From contig JAWBRV010000006.1 in the NCBI GenBank assembly GCA_038843675.1, positions 25,679 to 89,678 on the forward strand: 64,000 nucleotides of DNA, read 5' to 3'. Position numbers and translations under genes: made by a program. Shown here in pieces: positions 1-8,136 of the stretch. The notes under the pieces were generated by a model. The model saw nothing but the letters and a program-made list of their open reading frames with translations, had not been told where the DNA came from and made no database searches. The stretch comes from Candidatus Bathyarchaeia archaeon. GTDB lineage: Archaea; Thermoproteota; Bathyarchaeia; 40CM-2-53-6; CALIRQ01. The first letter of the stretch is position 1. Every line of letters starts with the position of its first letter.

Positions 1-757
1 CGGCTAGCTTAGCGGCCTCTGGGCTCTCCTTGATCTCGGGCCTAGTCATGAAATATACGAGCAGGGGCACCAAGAAGAATGCCACGAAGCCCGGCACGAT
101 GGCCCCTAGGAACCACATGGCCCAGCTGATCTCCACCTTCAGGGTCTGCTTGGCGAGGGACACCAACAGCGGATTGGCCGCCATACCGGTCATGAACATG
201 GCTCCGGTCACCAAGGTCGTTTGATATTCGTTGAACATTAGGAAGTTGCCGATCCTCTTGGCCGTGGGGCCCGGCTCGGAATCATAAGCCTTGGCTATGC
301 TCCTGATTATCGGGAATATTACCCCGCCCGCCCTAGCGGTGTTGCTGGGGGTCCCTGGCGCTATGACCAGATCCGTCAGCGATAGGGCATATCCAAGCGT
401 TAGGGTCTTCTTCCCGATGGTCCTTATGAAGATCCACGCTATCCTCTCCCCGAGCCTAGTCTTCAGGAAAGCCCTCGCGAATAGATAGGCCGATATTATG
501 AGCCATACTGTGGTATCGGCGAATCCGGCAATCGCCTCCCCGATGGTAAGGGCTCCTGAAAGCGCGGAGGCGACCACGCCTATCAATACGACGGCGCTCA
601 TCGGCAACGGCCTCAGAATCAATCCGGCTATTACCGACACGAAGATTGCGAAGAGCAACCAAGCCTTAGGATCTACCCCGGATGGTCTCGGGAAAGCCCA
701 TATGACCAAGAAGGCCAGTATGGGAATTATCGCCGATGCTGCCTTCTTCGCATCCAT
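1..757 (-). CDS. Divalent anion:Na+ symporter (DASS/SLC13-like), 3' part cut off by window edge
   Basis: About 252 N-terminal residues are visible and no stop is reached before position 1, so the gene is partial. It encodes a membrane carrier, probably for dicarboxylates such as malate, succinate or 2-oxoglutarate. Several hydrophobic segments are separated by short loops, and residues about 133-145 read APGTPSNTARAGG, the conserved turn seen in bacterial and plastid 2-oxoglutarate/malate translocators. I chose ATG 757 because GAGGT lies 8 bases upstream. ATG 763 is possible but sits too close to that site. A CATAAATC box lies further upstream. The family call is strong from the motif. The substrate is inference. 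Confidence 0.82.
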   Translation of the reverse strand, partial: MDAKKAASAIIPILAFLVIWAFPRPSGVDPKAWLLFAIFVSVIAGLILRPLPMSAVVLIGVVASALSGALTIGEAIAGFADTTVWLIISAYLFARAFLKTRLGERIAWIFIRTIGKKTLTLGYALSLTDLVIAPGTPSNTARAGGVIFPIIRSIAKAYDSEPGPTAKRIGNFLMFNEYQTTLVTGAMFMTGMAANPLLVSLAKQTLKVEISWAMWFLGAIVPGFVAFFLVPLLVYFMTRPEIKESPEAAKLA

Positions 758-897
758 TTTCATTTACCTCGAGTTTTAGATCAAGATTTATGGTTAAAAA
801 AATATCGATAGAGGGCGATCGGGCTATTTGTATAATAGTAATCCAGAGCTACAATTCCTAGATCGATCGATGTCCTAAGGATCCCCCGGGCTCTACC

Positions 898-1302
898 TCA
901 AGGGGGATTGCAGCCGAAAAGAATTTGGGAATGGCAGGCTCGTTCGTATCCCTTTCCCGTTTTCGCGTAATCATGATCCTCTTCTCCGCTCCCGGAGGCA
1001 CATATACCCAGAACAGCTTTATCGTCTCCGAGCTCGTTGACGAACGTATGCCCAACGCCAAGCGGAACGTAGACTATCGCGCCTGACTGGAACGTTTCAT
1101 CGCCTATTATCGCCTTCCCCTTCCCGGAGGCCGCGTAGAGTATCTCCTCGGAGGTGAGGTGCACGTGTTTGGGATGGGCCACCGTATGCGGATAGATTAT
1201 GGTCGCGCCGAACGTGGCCTATTTCGAGGCGAGGTTCCCCTCCACCTGCTCCGGCGACGCGAATATCTTTATGAATCGCTCATAGGGCTGTGGTAGTTTC
1301 AC
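898..1302 (-). pseudogene. Cupin-domain protein interrupted by an in-frame TAG
   Basis: From a GTG at 1302 the frame reads 27 residues (MKLPQPYERFIKIF...), hits TAG near 1219, then continues in the same frame through a typical single cupin barrel to TGA at 898. The second part has the metal-site histidines (HPKHVH at its start, PLGVGHTF later) and a conserved Glu after them (SEEILY). The frame is intact on both sides of the TAG, so one point mutation explains the break. An internal GTG at 1182 could still make a 94-residue cupin. A TATA-like ACTTTTATG on the minus strand near 1371-1381 precedes it. Read-through of TAG as pyrrolysine is not supported by anything else here. Confidence 0.7.
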
Positions 1303-1452
1303 GCCCTTAACATCGTGTTCGTTAATAATCGGTACAGGTGATCGCCTCGCGATCATGGGATCTGTGATTTCGCATAAAAGTTTTTCCAAGCTTGTTGGTC
1401 GCCCTCGTAGGATGCAGTTTCCTGCCTAGGGTTGCGAGAGTAACCAGTTGAG

Positions 1453-2610
1453 CTACTTGGTCCTTATCTCGACTATATCCCGATCCATCAGGATATGGGA
1501 GGGCCCGACCCTCTCGCCCGGGTATTTGCTTGATGGCCCCCAAACCCTCGCGTATTTATAATTCTCCAAGAGCGAGGAATGTATTCTCTTTGCGAGATCT
1601 GCAACGCTAGATCCCGCCTTTAAGATGAATGGCTCCCCGCTCGGCTCCCGCTCATTCGGCTCCTTCGTATAAACCCTGATTATGCCCAATGCCCTCAACA
1701 GCTCGGGCCCTATCAGGCCCAAGCCCTCCCCGGTCGAGGCTGAGACCTTTAGCACTGGGATCTTATCCCCGGCTATTTCCTTGAGCCGGGCGAATTTTTC
1801 GGGATCGGCCCCCAAATCGGATTTATTCGCCAATACGAGGCAGGGCTTGTAGATCTTCCGGATGCTCAGCAGGGCGTCCTCTATTTCCTCGAGGCTTACA
1901 TTCCCTTGGATCCTGATGATCATGCCCCTCAGGCCCAGTCCGAGGACCAGCTTCTTGACGTCGTCAATTGTGCAACCCACCAGCCTCCCGGATGTGATTA
2001 TCTTCGGCTCCCCAATGCCCTTCGCCCTCTCGACCTCCACGCTGGACCTTGGGGGAGTCGGGGATATCCCAGCGGCATCAAGATCCCTGAGTATCCAATC
2101 CAAATCGTTGGCGGGATCTCCGCCCAAATCCACCATTATAATTAGGCCGTCCGCCCTCCTGATCATATCGATCGCCTCCGCCTCCAATCCGCCCTCGACG
2201 AGCGCAGGCATCTCCACCAGCTGAAACCTTATGTCCTCGAACCGCATGACGCCGGGCGTTGGAACCCTCGTCGTGAATGGATGCGACGCTATCTCCGGCC
2301 TCGCGTTCGTCAAGGCCGATAGCAGGAGGCTCTTCCCGACGTTCGTCGGCCCAATGATCAATATCTGGGCGGCCCCCTCCTTCTCCAAAACGGGCTTGGA
2401 GGGGCCCTTCCTCCTCTCCCTCCGCTCCTCCAGCTCCGCCCTAAGGGCGGCTATCTTCCTCTTCACCTGATCCCTTAGCCTCTCGTTGCCCTTATGCTTC
2501 GGTATGGCCGATAGGAACTCTTGAAGGGCCTTGATCTTCTCCTCCGGGTCCTTTATGGCGATGGCCCTCTCCCACTTCGCCTTCGCCTCGGCGGTGAGGT
2601 TGGCCGGCAT
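1453..2610 (-). CDS. DRG/Obg-like GTPase with C-terminal TGS domain
   Basis: A 385-residue protein from ATG 2610. Order of parts: a helical basic N-terminal arm (about 1-90), a G domain with P-loop GPTNVGKS, G4 NKSD and a G5-like SAST, and a C-terminal TGS domain (about 310-385) ending in DRDIVEIRTK. This is the architecture of the archaeal/eukaryotic DRG family, which binds ribosomes or translation factors. The usual G3 DxPG is replaced by EMPA, so the switch II Asp and Gly are missing and hydrolysis may be weak or altered. The reading frame is open back to 2778, but that part would overlap the divergent gene and is proline-rich without family resemblance. Confidence 0.85.
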   Translation of the reverse strand: MPANLTAEAKAKWERAIAIKDPEEKIKALQEFLSAIPKHKGNERLRDQVKRKIAALRAELEERRERRKGPSKPVLEKEGAAQILIIGPTNVGKSLLLSALTNARPEIASHPFTTRVPTPGVMRFEDIRFQLVEMPALVEGGLEAEAIDMIRRADGLIIMVDLGGDPANDLDWILRDLDAAGISPTPPRSSVEVERAKGIGEPKIITSGRLVGCTIDDVKKLVLGLGLRGMIIRIQGNVSLEEIEDALLSIRKIYKPCLVLANKSDLGADPEKFARLKEIAGDKIPVLKVSASTGEGLGLIGPELLRALGIIRVYTKEPNEREPSGEPFILKAGSSVADLAKRIHSSLLENYKYARVWGPSSKYPGERVGPSHILMDRDIVEIRTK

Positions 2611-2942
2611 CCCTGGCGCCCCGATGGGATTTTGAAAGGGGGCCCTTTTATCCCTGTCCCTCGGCGATCCTATCCCTTTGCCGCCATCCCATCGCCGCTT
2701 TAGCCCTTTTCGGTCCCGAAGATTAACGATCCAAGGCCTCGATGCTCGATCCCAGTTCCCATATCGGCTCCCCGCCATGGTCGATCCCGGACCGGGATGG
2801 GCTTTCTAGGGGTCCATGGCGATCGCCCGACTTAGGATTTGGCTGGGGGGCGAAGAGCCAACGAAAGATAGGCTTATTAATAAAACCCGCCCATGACCTA
2901 AAACATGGGGCTTCGCTCAAATCAAAACTCATTACAATATTA

Positions 2943-4400
2943 ATGGCGCTTCTCCTTTTAGTCCATGGCTTCCCCATTGTCGATGCGGCACCGAGCGGTT
3001 CCATAGGCGCCCCCAGTGGGTCCGTTGCGGATAACGTATTAGTGCTAGGCCAAACGGAGCAGGTCACCATCACCTTCAGGAATACGGCGGGGGCCAGCAT
3101 CGACGACGTCGCCTCTACGATTCAATACATCGCCCTCGCCGCCGCGAACCTCAACCCAATGCGCGCGAGGATCGATCCCCTTACGGCCTCATGGGAGATA
3201 TACAGGCCGGATAATACCATGAGGGCCAGCGGGACCGTTGTTGGCTCCAAGGAGGCGAACGCCATTTATTCTCCCCACTCCACCACCCAAGGAGTTTACT
3301 TATACGTCTGGCGGATCGGGCCTCCCAGCGATGGCCTTGACGCCTATACCGATCCGAGTCAATTCAACGACGCGCTCAGGGTTTTGAGGCCGGGGGAGTC
3401 TATAAGATTGACGATTACCGTGAAATGCGAGAATGAGTTTGGCCAATCCTTGGTTGGCGACTCCGTGTTCTGGTTCTTCTTCAGGGCCACCGAGGCCCAT
3501 TATGGAGCGGGCAACTATCCTGCTAGCATCGGCGATATTCCCCCCGAGCATAGGATGAACCTATACTATTCCAATGGATTTTGGCTACCGTTGCACAACA
3601 GCTACGACCCGTACGATCCCGACATAAATACGGGGCACAACTTCGGCCAAAACTCTTGGACGAGGGGCCCGACGAAAAACGCCTTCGCCAAAGCGAATAA
3701 GATGGTCCATCAGAAGCCCCCTGAAGATCCGCCAGCCCTCAAATATTCGTTTCACATATGCGGCATAAAATTCCACGATGTTAATGGTAATGGCAAATAT
3801 GACGTCGATACAGAGGGAGTTGGCATTGAGCCCGGGATCAATGGCATTGAGGTCGTCCTCTTGGGCGCGGATGGAAAAACGAAGGCCGAGGAATATTATC
3901 CCGGGGCCTTCACATACCCTCCCCCCGAGGGAAATCCCCTATTAACGGGCGAGAACGGTCTCCCGGGGGCCTATTGTTTCAATATGGAGAACGTAAATCC
4001 GAATGGGGGCGTTAATGGAGGCAAGACATACATATTCTACGTCAAATTGATAGAGAAAGCGGGGTGGAGCGCGACCACTCCAACAATCGTAGGGCCAATA
4101 ATATTGGAGGCGGATGAGGATGGGCCTTATGAGCGCCTCGATGTCCACTTCGGGAACGCCCCCTCAGCTATAACCACAACAGCTACTACGATCACCACAA
4201 CAACTACGGCGACCGCCCCGCCCCCACCGCCGCCACCGCCCCCCTCCTCGCGCAGGAGGCTCGTCGGAGGATACCTGATGCCCACCGATGGGCTCGCCGT
4301 GCTGGCGCCTTACTTGGCCCCGATAGGCTCGGCCTTCGCTGTGGCATTGGCCGTGACCCTCATTAGGCGGAGGCGCAAGGCCTCACGCGGCATCCCATAG
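2943..4400 (+). CDS. Secreted, membrane-anchored surface protein with SdrB-like domain
   Basis: About 485 residues from ATG 2943. The N-terminus is a hydrophobic signal segment ending near VDAAPSG. The body is beta-rich. A middle stretch (HDVNGNGKYDVDTEGVGI) resembles the calcium-binding start of SD-repeat B domains. A Thr-rich linker, a run of nine prolines, a hydrophobic segment and an RRRRK stop-transfer end follow. It should sit on the outer face of the cell membrane. The start is uncertain: the frame is open back to ATG 2742, and the best signal peptide would begin just before 2943 at KSKLITIL, where no start codon exists. A TATA-like TTATTAATAA lies at 2874-2883. No function is assigned. 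Confidence 0.7.
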   Translation: MALLLLVHGFPIVDAAPSGSIGAPSGSVADNVLVLGQTEQVTITFRNTAGASIDDVASTIQYIALAAANLNPMRARIDPLTASWEIYRPDNTMRASGTVVGSKEANAIYSPHSTTQGVYLYVWRIGPPSDGLDAYTDPSQFNDALRVLRPGESIRLTITVKCENEFGQSLVGDSVFWFFFRATEAHYGAGNYPASIGDIPPEHRMNLYYSNGFWLPLHNSYDPYDPDINTGHNFGQNSWTRGPTKNAFAKANKMVHQKPPEDPPALKYSFHICGIKFHDVNGNGKYDVDTEGVGIEPGINGIEVVLLGADGKTKAEEYYPGAFTYPPPEGNPLLTGENGLPGAYCFNMENVNPNGGVNGGKTYIFYVKLIEKAGWSATTPTIVGPIILEADEDGPYERLDVHFGNAPSAITTTATTITTTTTATAPPPPPPPPPSSRRRLVGGYLMPTDGLAVLAPYLAPIGSAFAVALAVTLIRRRRKASRGIP

Positions 4401-4411
4401 GGAGGCCATGG

Positions 4412-4606
4412 ATGGCCGGGCGCAAGGGGCGTTCTATGCCCAAGAGGCTCGGGGTTAAGCCCCATCAGGCTAGGCTTATGGCCATAGGCCTGTTCTTCGC
4501 CTCGATCCCATACTTGGCCTTCGCCCCCCAGCCAATCCTCAGGGGCGTCCAAGGAGCGCGACCGAAACGGCCAGATATGTCCTATCAAATCCCGGACCGA
4601 TTATAA
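4412..4606 (+). CDS. Small predicted membrane protein, 64 residues
   Basis: Begins at ATG 4412 with GGGAGG seven bases upstream, 11 bases after the surface-protein stop, so it is probably cotranscribed. It has a basic N-terminus, one hydrophobic segment (LMAIGLFFASIPYLAF) and a short polar tail. I recognise no family. It could be a small partner of the upstream surface protein or a chance frame. The ribosome-binding site and spacing favour a gene. Confidence 0.4.
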   Translation: MAGRKGRSMPKRLGVKPHQARLMAIGLFFASIPYLAFAPQPILRGVQGARPKRPDMSYQIPDRL

Positions 4607-4798
4607 ACATGAGCGCCTCTGATCTCTAGAGATGGTGTCAGAAAGGTTCTGAAAATATCCAAAACCCTAGGTTCAGAAAAGTTCATCCTATTGAGGATGG
4701 TTGAGGGCATCGAGGAGGGGCCCATTTGGGTGTACCCAGTTTATTTAACTGAGAAATTATTGGAGAAGATTTGAAGGATCTCGAATCCTCGACGCGCT

Positions 4799-5587
4799 TC
4801 AACGCCCGGCCCTGATGGCTTCCTCCCGCTCGCGGCAGCCCTTCAAATAGCTCTCGGCGGCCGATGCCAAGAAGTTGGTCACGCCCGTGCAAAGGTACTG
4901 GAAGCCGACCCTTCGCCAGCGCTCGTAGGCGGCCGGGTCCCTAGCTATGGTCCCCGCGGCCTTCCCGGCGGCGATCGCCATCCTCCCAACGCGCTCTATC
5001 GTCGCCAATACCTCCGGATGGGAGGGTTGGCCGGGATAGCCCATCGAGGACGAAAGATCCGTTGGGCCAATGAATATGGCGTCTATGCCCTCGACCTTGA
5101 CTATATCGGCGGCGTTCCTGACGGCATCGACCGTTTCCACTTGCACTATCACCAACGTCTCCTCGTTCGCCATCCTGACGTAATCCCCCAAGGGCCGGTC
5201 GATGCCATATCCCGCCGCCCTAACGGCCGCCAAGCCCCGGCGCCCCATCGGCGGATACTTCGCAGACCTCACGACAGCCTCCGCCTCCGCCACTGAGTTG
5301 ACCAAGGGGATCTGGATGCCCATCGCCCCCGCATCCAAATAACGCAATATATTCTGCTGCAAGTTCAGGGCGATGCGCACCAAGGGCGTTATGCCGACGG
5401 CCTCGGCGGCCCGCACCATATGCTCCACCGTCTCCAGATCCGGTATCCCATGCTCGGCGTCTATTATGGCGAAATCGAAGCCCAATAGGCCCAGTATCTC
5501 AATGGCCGCCGGGGAGGGTATATTGCAAAAGGCCCCGATGACCGCCTCCCCGCTTCGGAGCTTCTCCTTGACCGGGTTCCTACGCAT
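4799..5587 (-). CDS. HpcH/HpaI-family class II aldolase
   Basis: A 262-residue TIM-barrel aldolase. Family members cleave 2-keto-3-deoxy acids or 4-hydroxy-2-oxo acids to pyruvate plus an aldehyde using a divalent metal. The catalytic histidine is in DAEHG, the metal ligands are the Glu in VQVET and the Asp in GPTDLS, and the Arg in PLVRI is present. ATG 5587 matches the usual family start; the frame is open to 5608. It lies 121 bases after a mandelate-racemase-type dehydratase on the same strand, a common arrangement for sugar-acid catabolism: dehydration to a 2-keto-3-deoxy acid, then aldol cleavage. The exact sugar acid is unknown. Confidence 0.88.
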   Translation of the reverse strand: MRRNPVKEKLRSGEAVIGAFCNIPSPAAIEILGLLGFDFAIIDAEHGIPDLETVEHMVRAAEAVGITPLVRIALNLQQNILRYLDAGAMGIQIPLVNSVAEAEAVVRSAKYPPMGRRGLAAVRAAGYGIDRPLGDYVRMANEETLVIVQVETVDAVRNAADIVKVEGIDAIFIGPTDLSSSMGYPGQPSHPEVLATIERVGRMAIAAGKAAGTIARDPAAYERWRRVGFQYLCTGVTNFLASAAESYLKGCREREEAIRAGR

Positions 5588-5708
5588 CAATGCGCCTTCA
5601 ACCGCCAAACCCCAAGCCCGGCTTGGGATCGCATCCCCTACGCCCTTTTGGCCCTTTTAGCCTTTATCCCATTCCGCTGGGGCATAGGAATGGCTGGCGA
5701 TCCAATCA

Positions 5709-6854
5709 TCAAACGTACGCGGGCCCATCGATGCCCGGATGATCCTCGACGAAGCCCTCGTCGATCTCTATGCCGAGCCCGGGCCCCTCGGGAGGCTCAA
5801 GGAAGCCATCTACGGCCCTTATGGGGTTCTTCAGGAGGCCCGTTATCAACGGATTATCCCCCGGGGGCTCGTATTCGGCGATCAAGGCGTTTGGGACGCT
5901 GACGAGGAGGTGGAGCGCCGCCGCCATCCCAACGCCGGAGGGGTATATATGGGGCGCGAGGGATATGCCCCAAGCATCCGCCATCGCGGCTATCTTCCTC
6001 AGCTCGGTTACCCCTCCCGATTTCGTCACATCGGGCTGGGCTATGTCTATGAGGCCCCATTGGATGAGGGGCTGGAAGCCGAATCGGGTGAAGTGGTTCT
6101 CCCCGGCCGCTATCGGGATCCTCGCCCTTTTGGCCAAGGCCCTATATGGGGCGAGCCTGTCGGATGGGAAGGGCTCCTCGAGCCAAGCAACCCCCAGCTC
6201 TGCCAATCGATCAGCCAGCCTGATCGCCTCCTTCGCCGACGAATAGCGAGAATTGGCATCGACCATTAGATCCACCTTATCCCCGAGCCCCTCCCTCGCG
6301 GCCCTGACCAGCTCGACGTCCTCATCGACCCCGCGCCCGATCCTGAGCTTCAAGGCCGTGAACCCCTCGCTGACGTAGCGACGCGCCTCCCCCAAGAGCT
6401 CCTCGATCCCCTTCCATCCCAGCGCCAGCCCGCCGACGTAGGCCCTGATCTTTGGGCGGTACCTCCCGCCCAATAGGTTATAGAGGGGCTGGCCCAAGGC
6501 CTTCCCCAATAGGTCCCAAAGCGCTATATCGACTCCGCTCAGGGCTATGATGCCGGCCGAGCCCACGCCATGGGTTGGTGATGCTGGGGAATATTGGGAA
6601 TAAAGCGTTTGCCAAATCAGCTCTATCTGGAACGGGTCCCTCCCGAGCAAAAGGGGCCTTAGGTTGGCGTTGATGAGTTTCTCGATGACCGTGGGCGATT
6701 TCGCGTGATGCGCCTCCCCTATGCCTACGAGCCCATCCCCAGTTTCGATCCTCACCAGGACCGTGTCCCTCTTGACGAACCTCCCAAACCCGGCCCTCGC
6801 CTCGCCCTCGAGGGGGACTGAAACGGCCCTAGCCACAACATTGCGTATCTCCAT
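5709..6854 (-). CDS. Mandelate racemase/muconate lactonizing-type enzyme, probable sugar-acid dehydratase
   Basis: A 381-residue enolase-superfamily protein of normal length. The N-terminal capping domain is followed by a barrel with KLRIG (catalytic base lysine), metal ligands in VDANSRY, LEEPF and AGENH, and the C-terminal APHIYPSG histidine. These residues place it in the MR subgroup, whose members include gluconate, galactonate, rhamnonate and fuconate dehydratases. Start ATG 6854 follows a good TATA box, GATTTATTAAAAC, at about 6892-6904. It leads a two-gene unit with the downstream aldolase. Substrate assignment is not possible by eye. A racemase or lactonizing role is the alternative. 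Confidence 0.88.
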   Translation of the reverse strand: MEIRNVVARAVSVPLEGEARAGFGRFVKRDTVLVRIETGDGLVGIGEAHHAKSPTVIEKLINANLRPLLLGRDPFQIELIWQTLYSQYSPASPTHGVGSAGIIALSGVDIALWDLLGKALGQPLYNLLGGRYRPKIRAYVGGLALGWKGIEELLGEARRYVSEGFTALKLRIGRGVDEDVELVRAAREGLGDKVDLMVDANSRYSSAKEAIRLADRLAELGVAWLEEPFPSDRLAPYRALAKRARIPIAAGENHFTRFGFQPLIQWGLIDIAQPDVTKSGGVTELRKIAAMADAWGISLAPHIYPSGVGMAAALHLLVSVPNALIAEYEPPGDNPLITGLLKNPIRAVDGFLEPPEGPGLGIEIDEGFVEDHPGIDGPAYV

Positions 6855-7067
6855 TTTGGATTCCCCCGACTATTTGGATGATTAACGCGTTGTTTTAATA
6901 AATCCGCCCTCAATTTTTACCATCACTCCTCAGGGTTATGCGAAGATTGATTTGAAATTTTCGCGGCGTAAATTGGAAATTCGGATCCTCAAGGCAAAGA
7001 GAAATGATGCAACGAATGATCTTGGCATAATTAAAGAAAGATAGGGAAGAGTCGATCCTCCTAGATT

Positions 7068-8111
7068 CTAATACTTCTTCCATACTATTTTGAAGAGCCT
7101 TAACCAATTTTCTCCCAATATTTTTTTGATCTCATTCTCAGAATATCCTTGAGCCATTAAGCCCCTTGTTATATTGATTATGCCACTGACGTGATCTTCT
7201 ATTCCCTTAGCGACTCTGTTCTCATAAGTGTAATGGCGGACTAGCTCTGGGTATTGCGATGCCCAAGCTTCGAAATCCCCCTTTGGCCATCCCGGTGATA
7301 AATCTAGCCCTAGGCCGACGTGGTCTATCCCGACTAGGTCGACCATGTGGACGAGATGGGCTATATAATCATCAACCGTGGGCCTAACCCCCTTCTTGAG
7401 CTCGCAGAATGGAGACCAAGCGAAAACACCTATGATCCCGCCTTTTTCAGCGACGGCCTTGATCACTTCCTCAGGCTTATTCCTGAAGCCGTCGCACATA
7501 GTCCTACTTGCCGCATGCGTGATCGCCACAGGATCCTTGGAGCATTCCGTTGCGTCCAGCGTTGTCTTGTCGCTACAATGTGAGAGGTCTATTAATACAC
7601 CAAGCTTGTTGCATTCCTCCACGATCCTTTCGCCAAAGTATGTAAGGCCCGAGTCGATCCGGTTATATCCCTCATAGCATCCCGAGCCGGCGTAGTTTTG
7701 CTCATAATAGGCTATCTGAAGGATTCTCACGCCGAGCTTGTGGAACGCCTCCAATAACCTCAAATCGTGCTCTATCGGCGTAGTGTTCTGGAATCCCCCT
7801 ATGATCGCGATCGCATTTTTTGCCTTCGCCTTCTCGATATCCTCCGCCTCATTCACGAGCAATAGCTTATCGCTCCCCAGAATAGTCTTGCGCCATTCGG
7901 CGACCCTGCTGAAGGCCAAGCCGCTCTCTGCGGATGGTTCCGCCATCGTCACATGAATCCCCGTAACAACCCCAGCGGCCAGCAATCGGTCTATATATGA
8001 AATATCGGTCAGCGTTGGAATATAAGTCAGGGCATCTATCACTATCGATTTCTTAACGATGTCCATGGCATCGTCTTCTTTGACTTGGGTATAGGTTCTT
8101 ATTTGACGCAT
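7068..8111 (-). CDS. Peptidase M19 (membrane-dipeptidase-like) of a divergent subfamily
   Basis: A 347-residue metallo-hydrolase of the renal dipeptidase fold. Conserved parts are GSGCYEG, DLSHC, ITHAASR and VGLGLDLS. The usual N-terminal metal pair HxD is replaced by DALTY, and the bridging Glu of GxEGG is replaced in IIGGFQNT. The GFQNT-type signature marks a subfamily known in bacteria, so the protein may bind one metal or act on a non-dipeptide amide. It starts 25 bases after the symporter gene and is probably cotranscribed, so the transporter may import its substrate. ATG 8111 is used; ATG 8066 is an alternative that fits the core better but lacks a clear ribosome site. Confidence 0.85.
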   Translation of the reverse strand: MRQIRTYTQVKEDDAMDIVKKSIVIDALTYIPTLTDISYIDRLLAAGVVTGIHVTMAEPSAESGLAFSRVAEWRKTILGSDKLLLVNEAEDIEKAKAKNAIAIIGGFQNTTPIEHDLRLLEAFHKLGVRILQIAYYEQNYAGSGCYEGYNRIDSGLTYFGERIVEECNKLGVLIDLSHCSDKTTLDATECSKDPVAITHAASRTMCDGFRNKPEEVIKAVAEKGGIIGVFAWSPFCELKKGVRPTVDDYIAHLVHMVDLVGIDHVGLGLDLSPGWPKGDFEAWASQYPELVRHYTYENRVAKGIEDHVSGIINITRGLMAQGYSENEIKKILGENWLRLFKIVWKKY

Positions 8112-8136
8112 CCTAGGTCGCCCCAGATCCCATTTC

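Noticed and set aside
1217..1221. TAG in the cupin gene as a pyrrolysine codon
   Set aside because: No pylS, tRNA-Pyl or other TAG-interrupted gene is seen; a point mutation is simpler.
4696..4773. 25-codon frame starting ATG near 4698 with GAGG upstream
   Set aside because: Reads naturally but is too short to support and has no neighbour link; it could be a gene-start remnant.
6910..7107. 65-residue minus-strand frame between the dehydratase and M19 genes
   Set aside because: It overlaps the end of the M19 gene in another frame, lacks a ribosome site and resembles no family.
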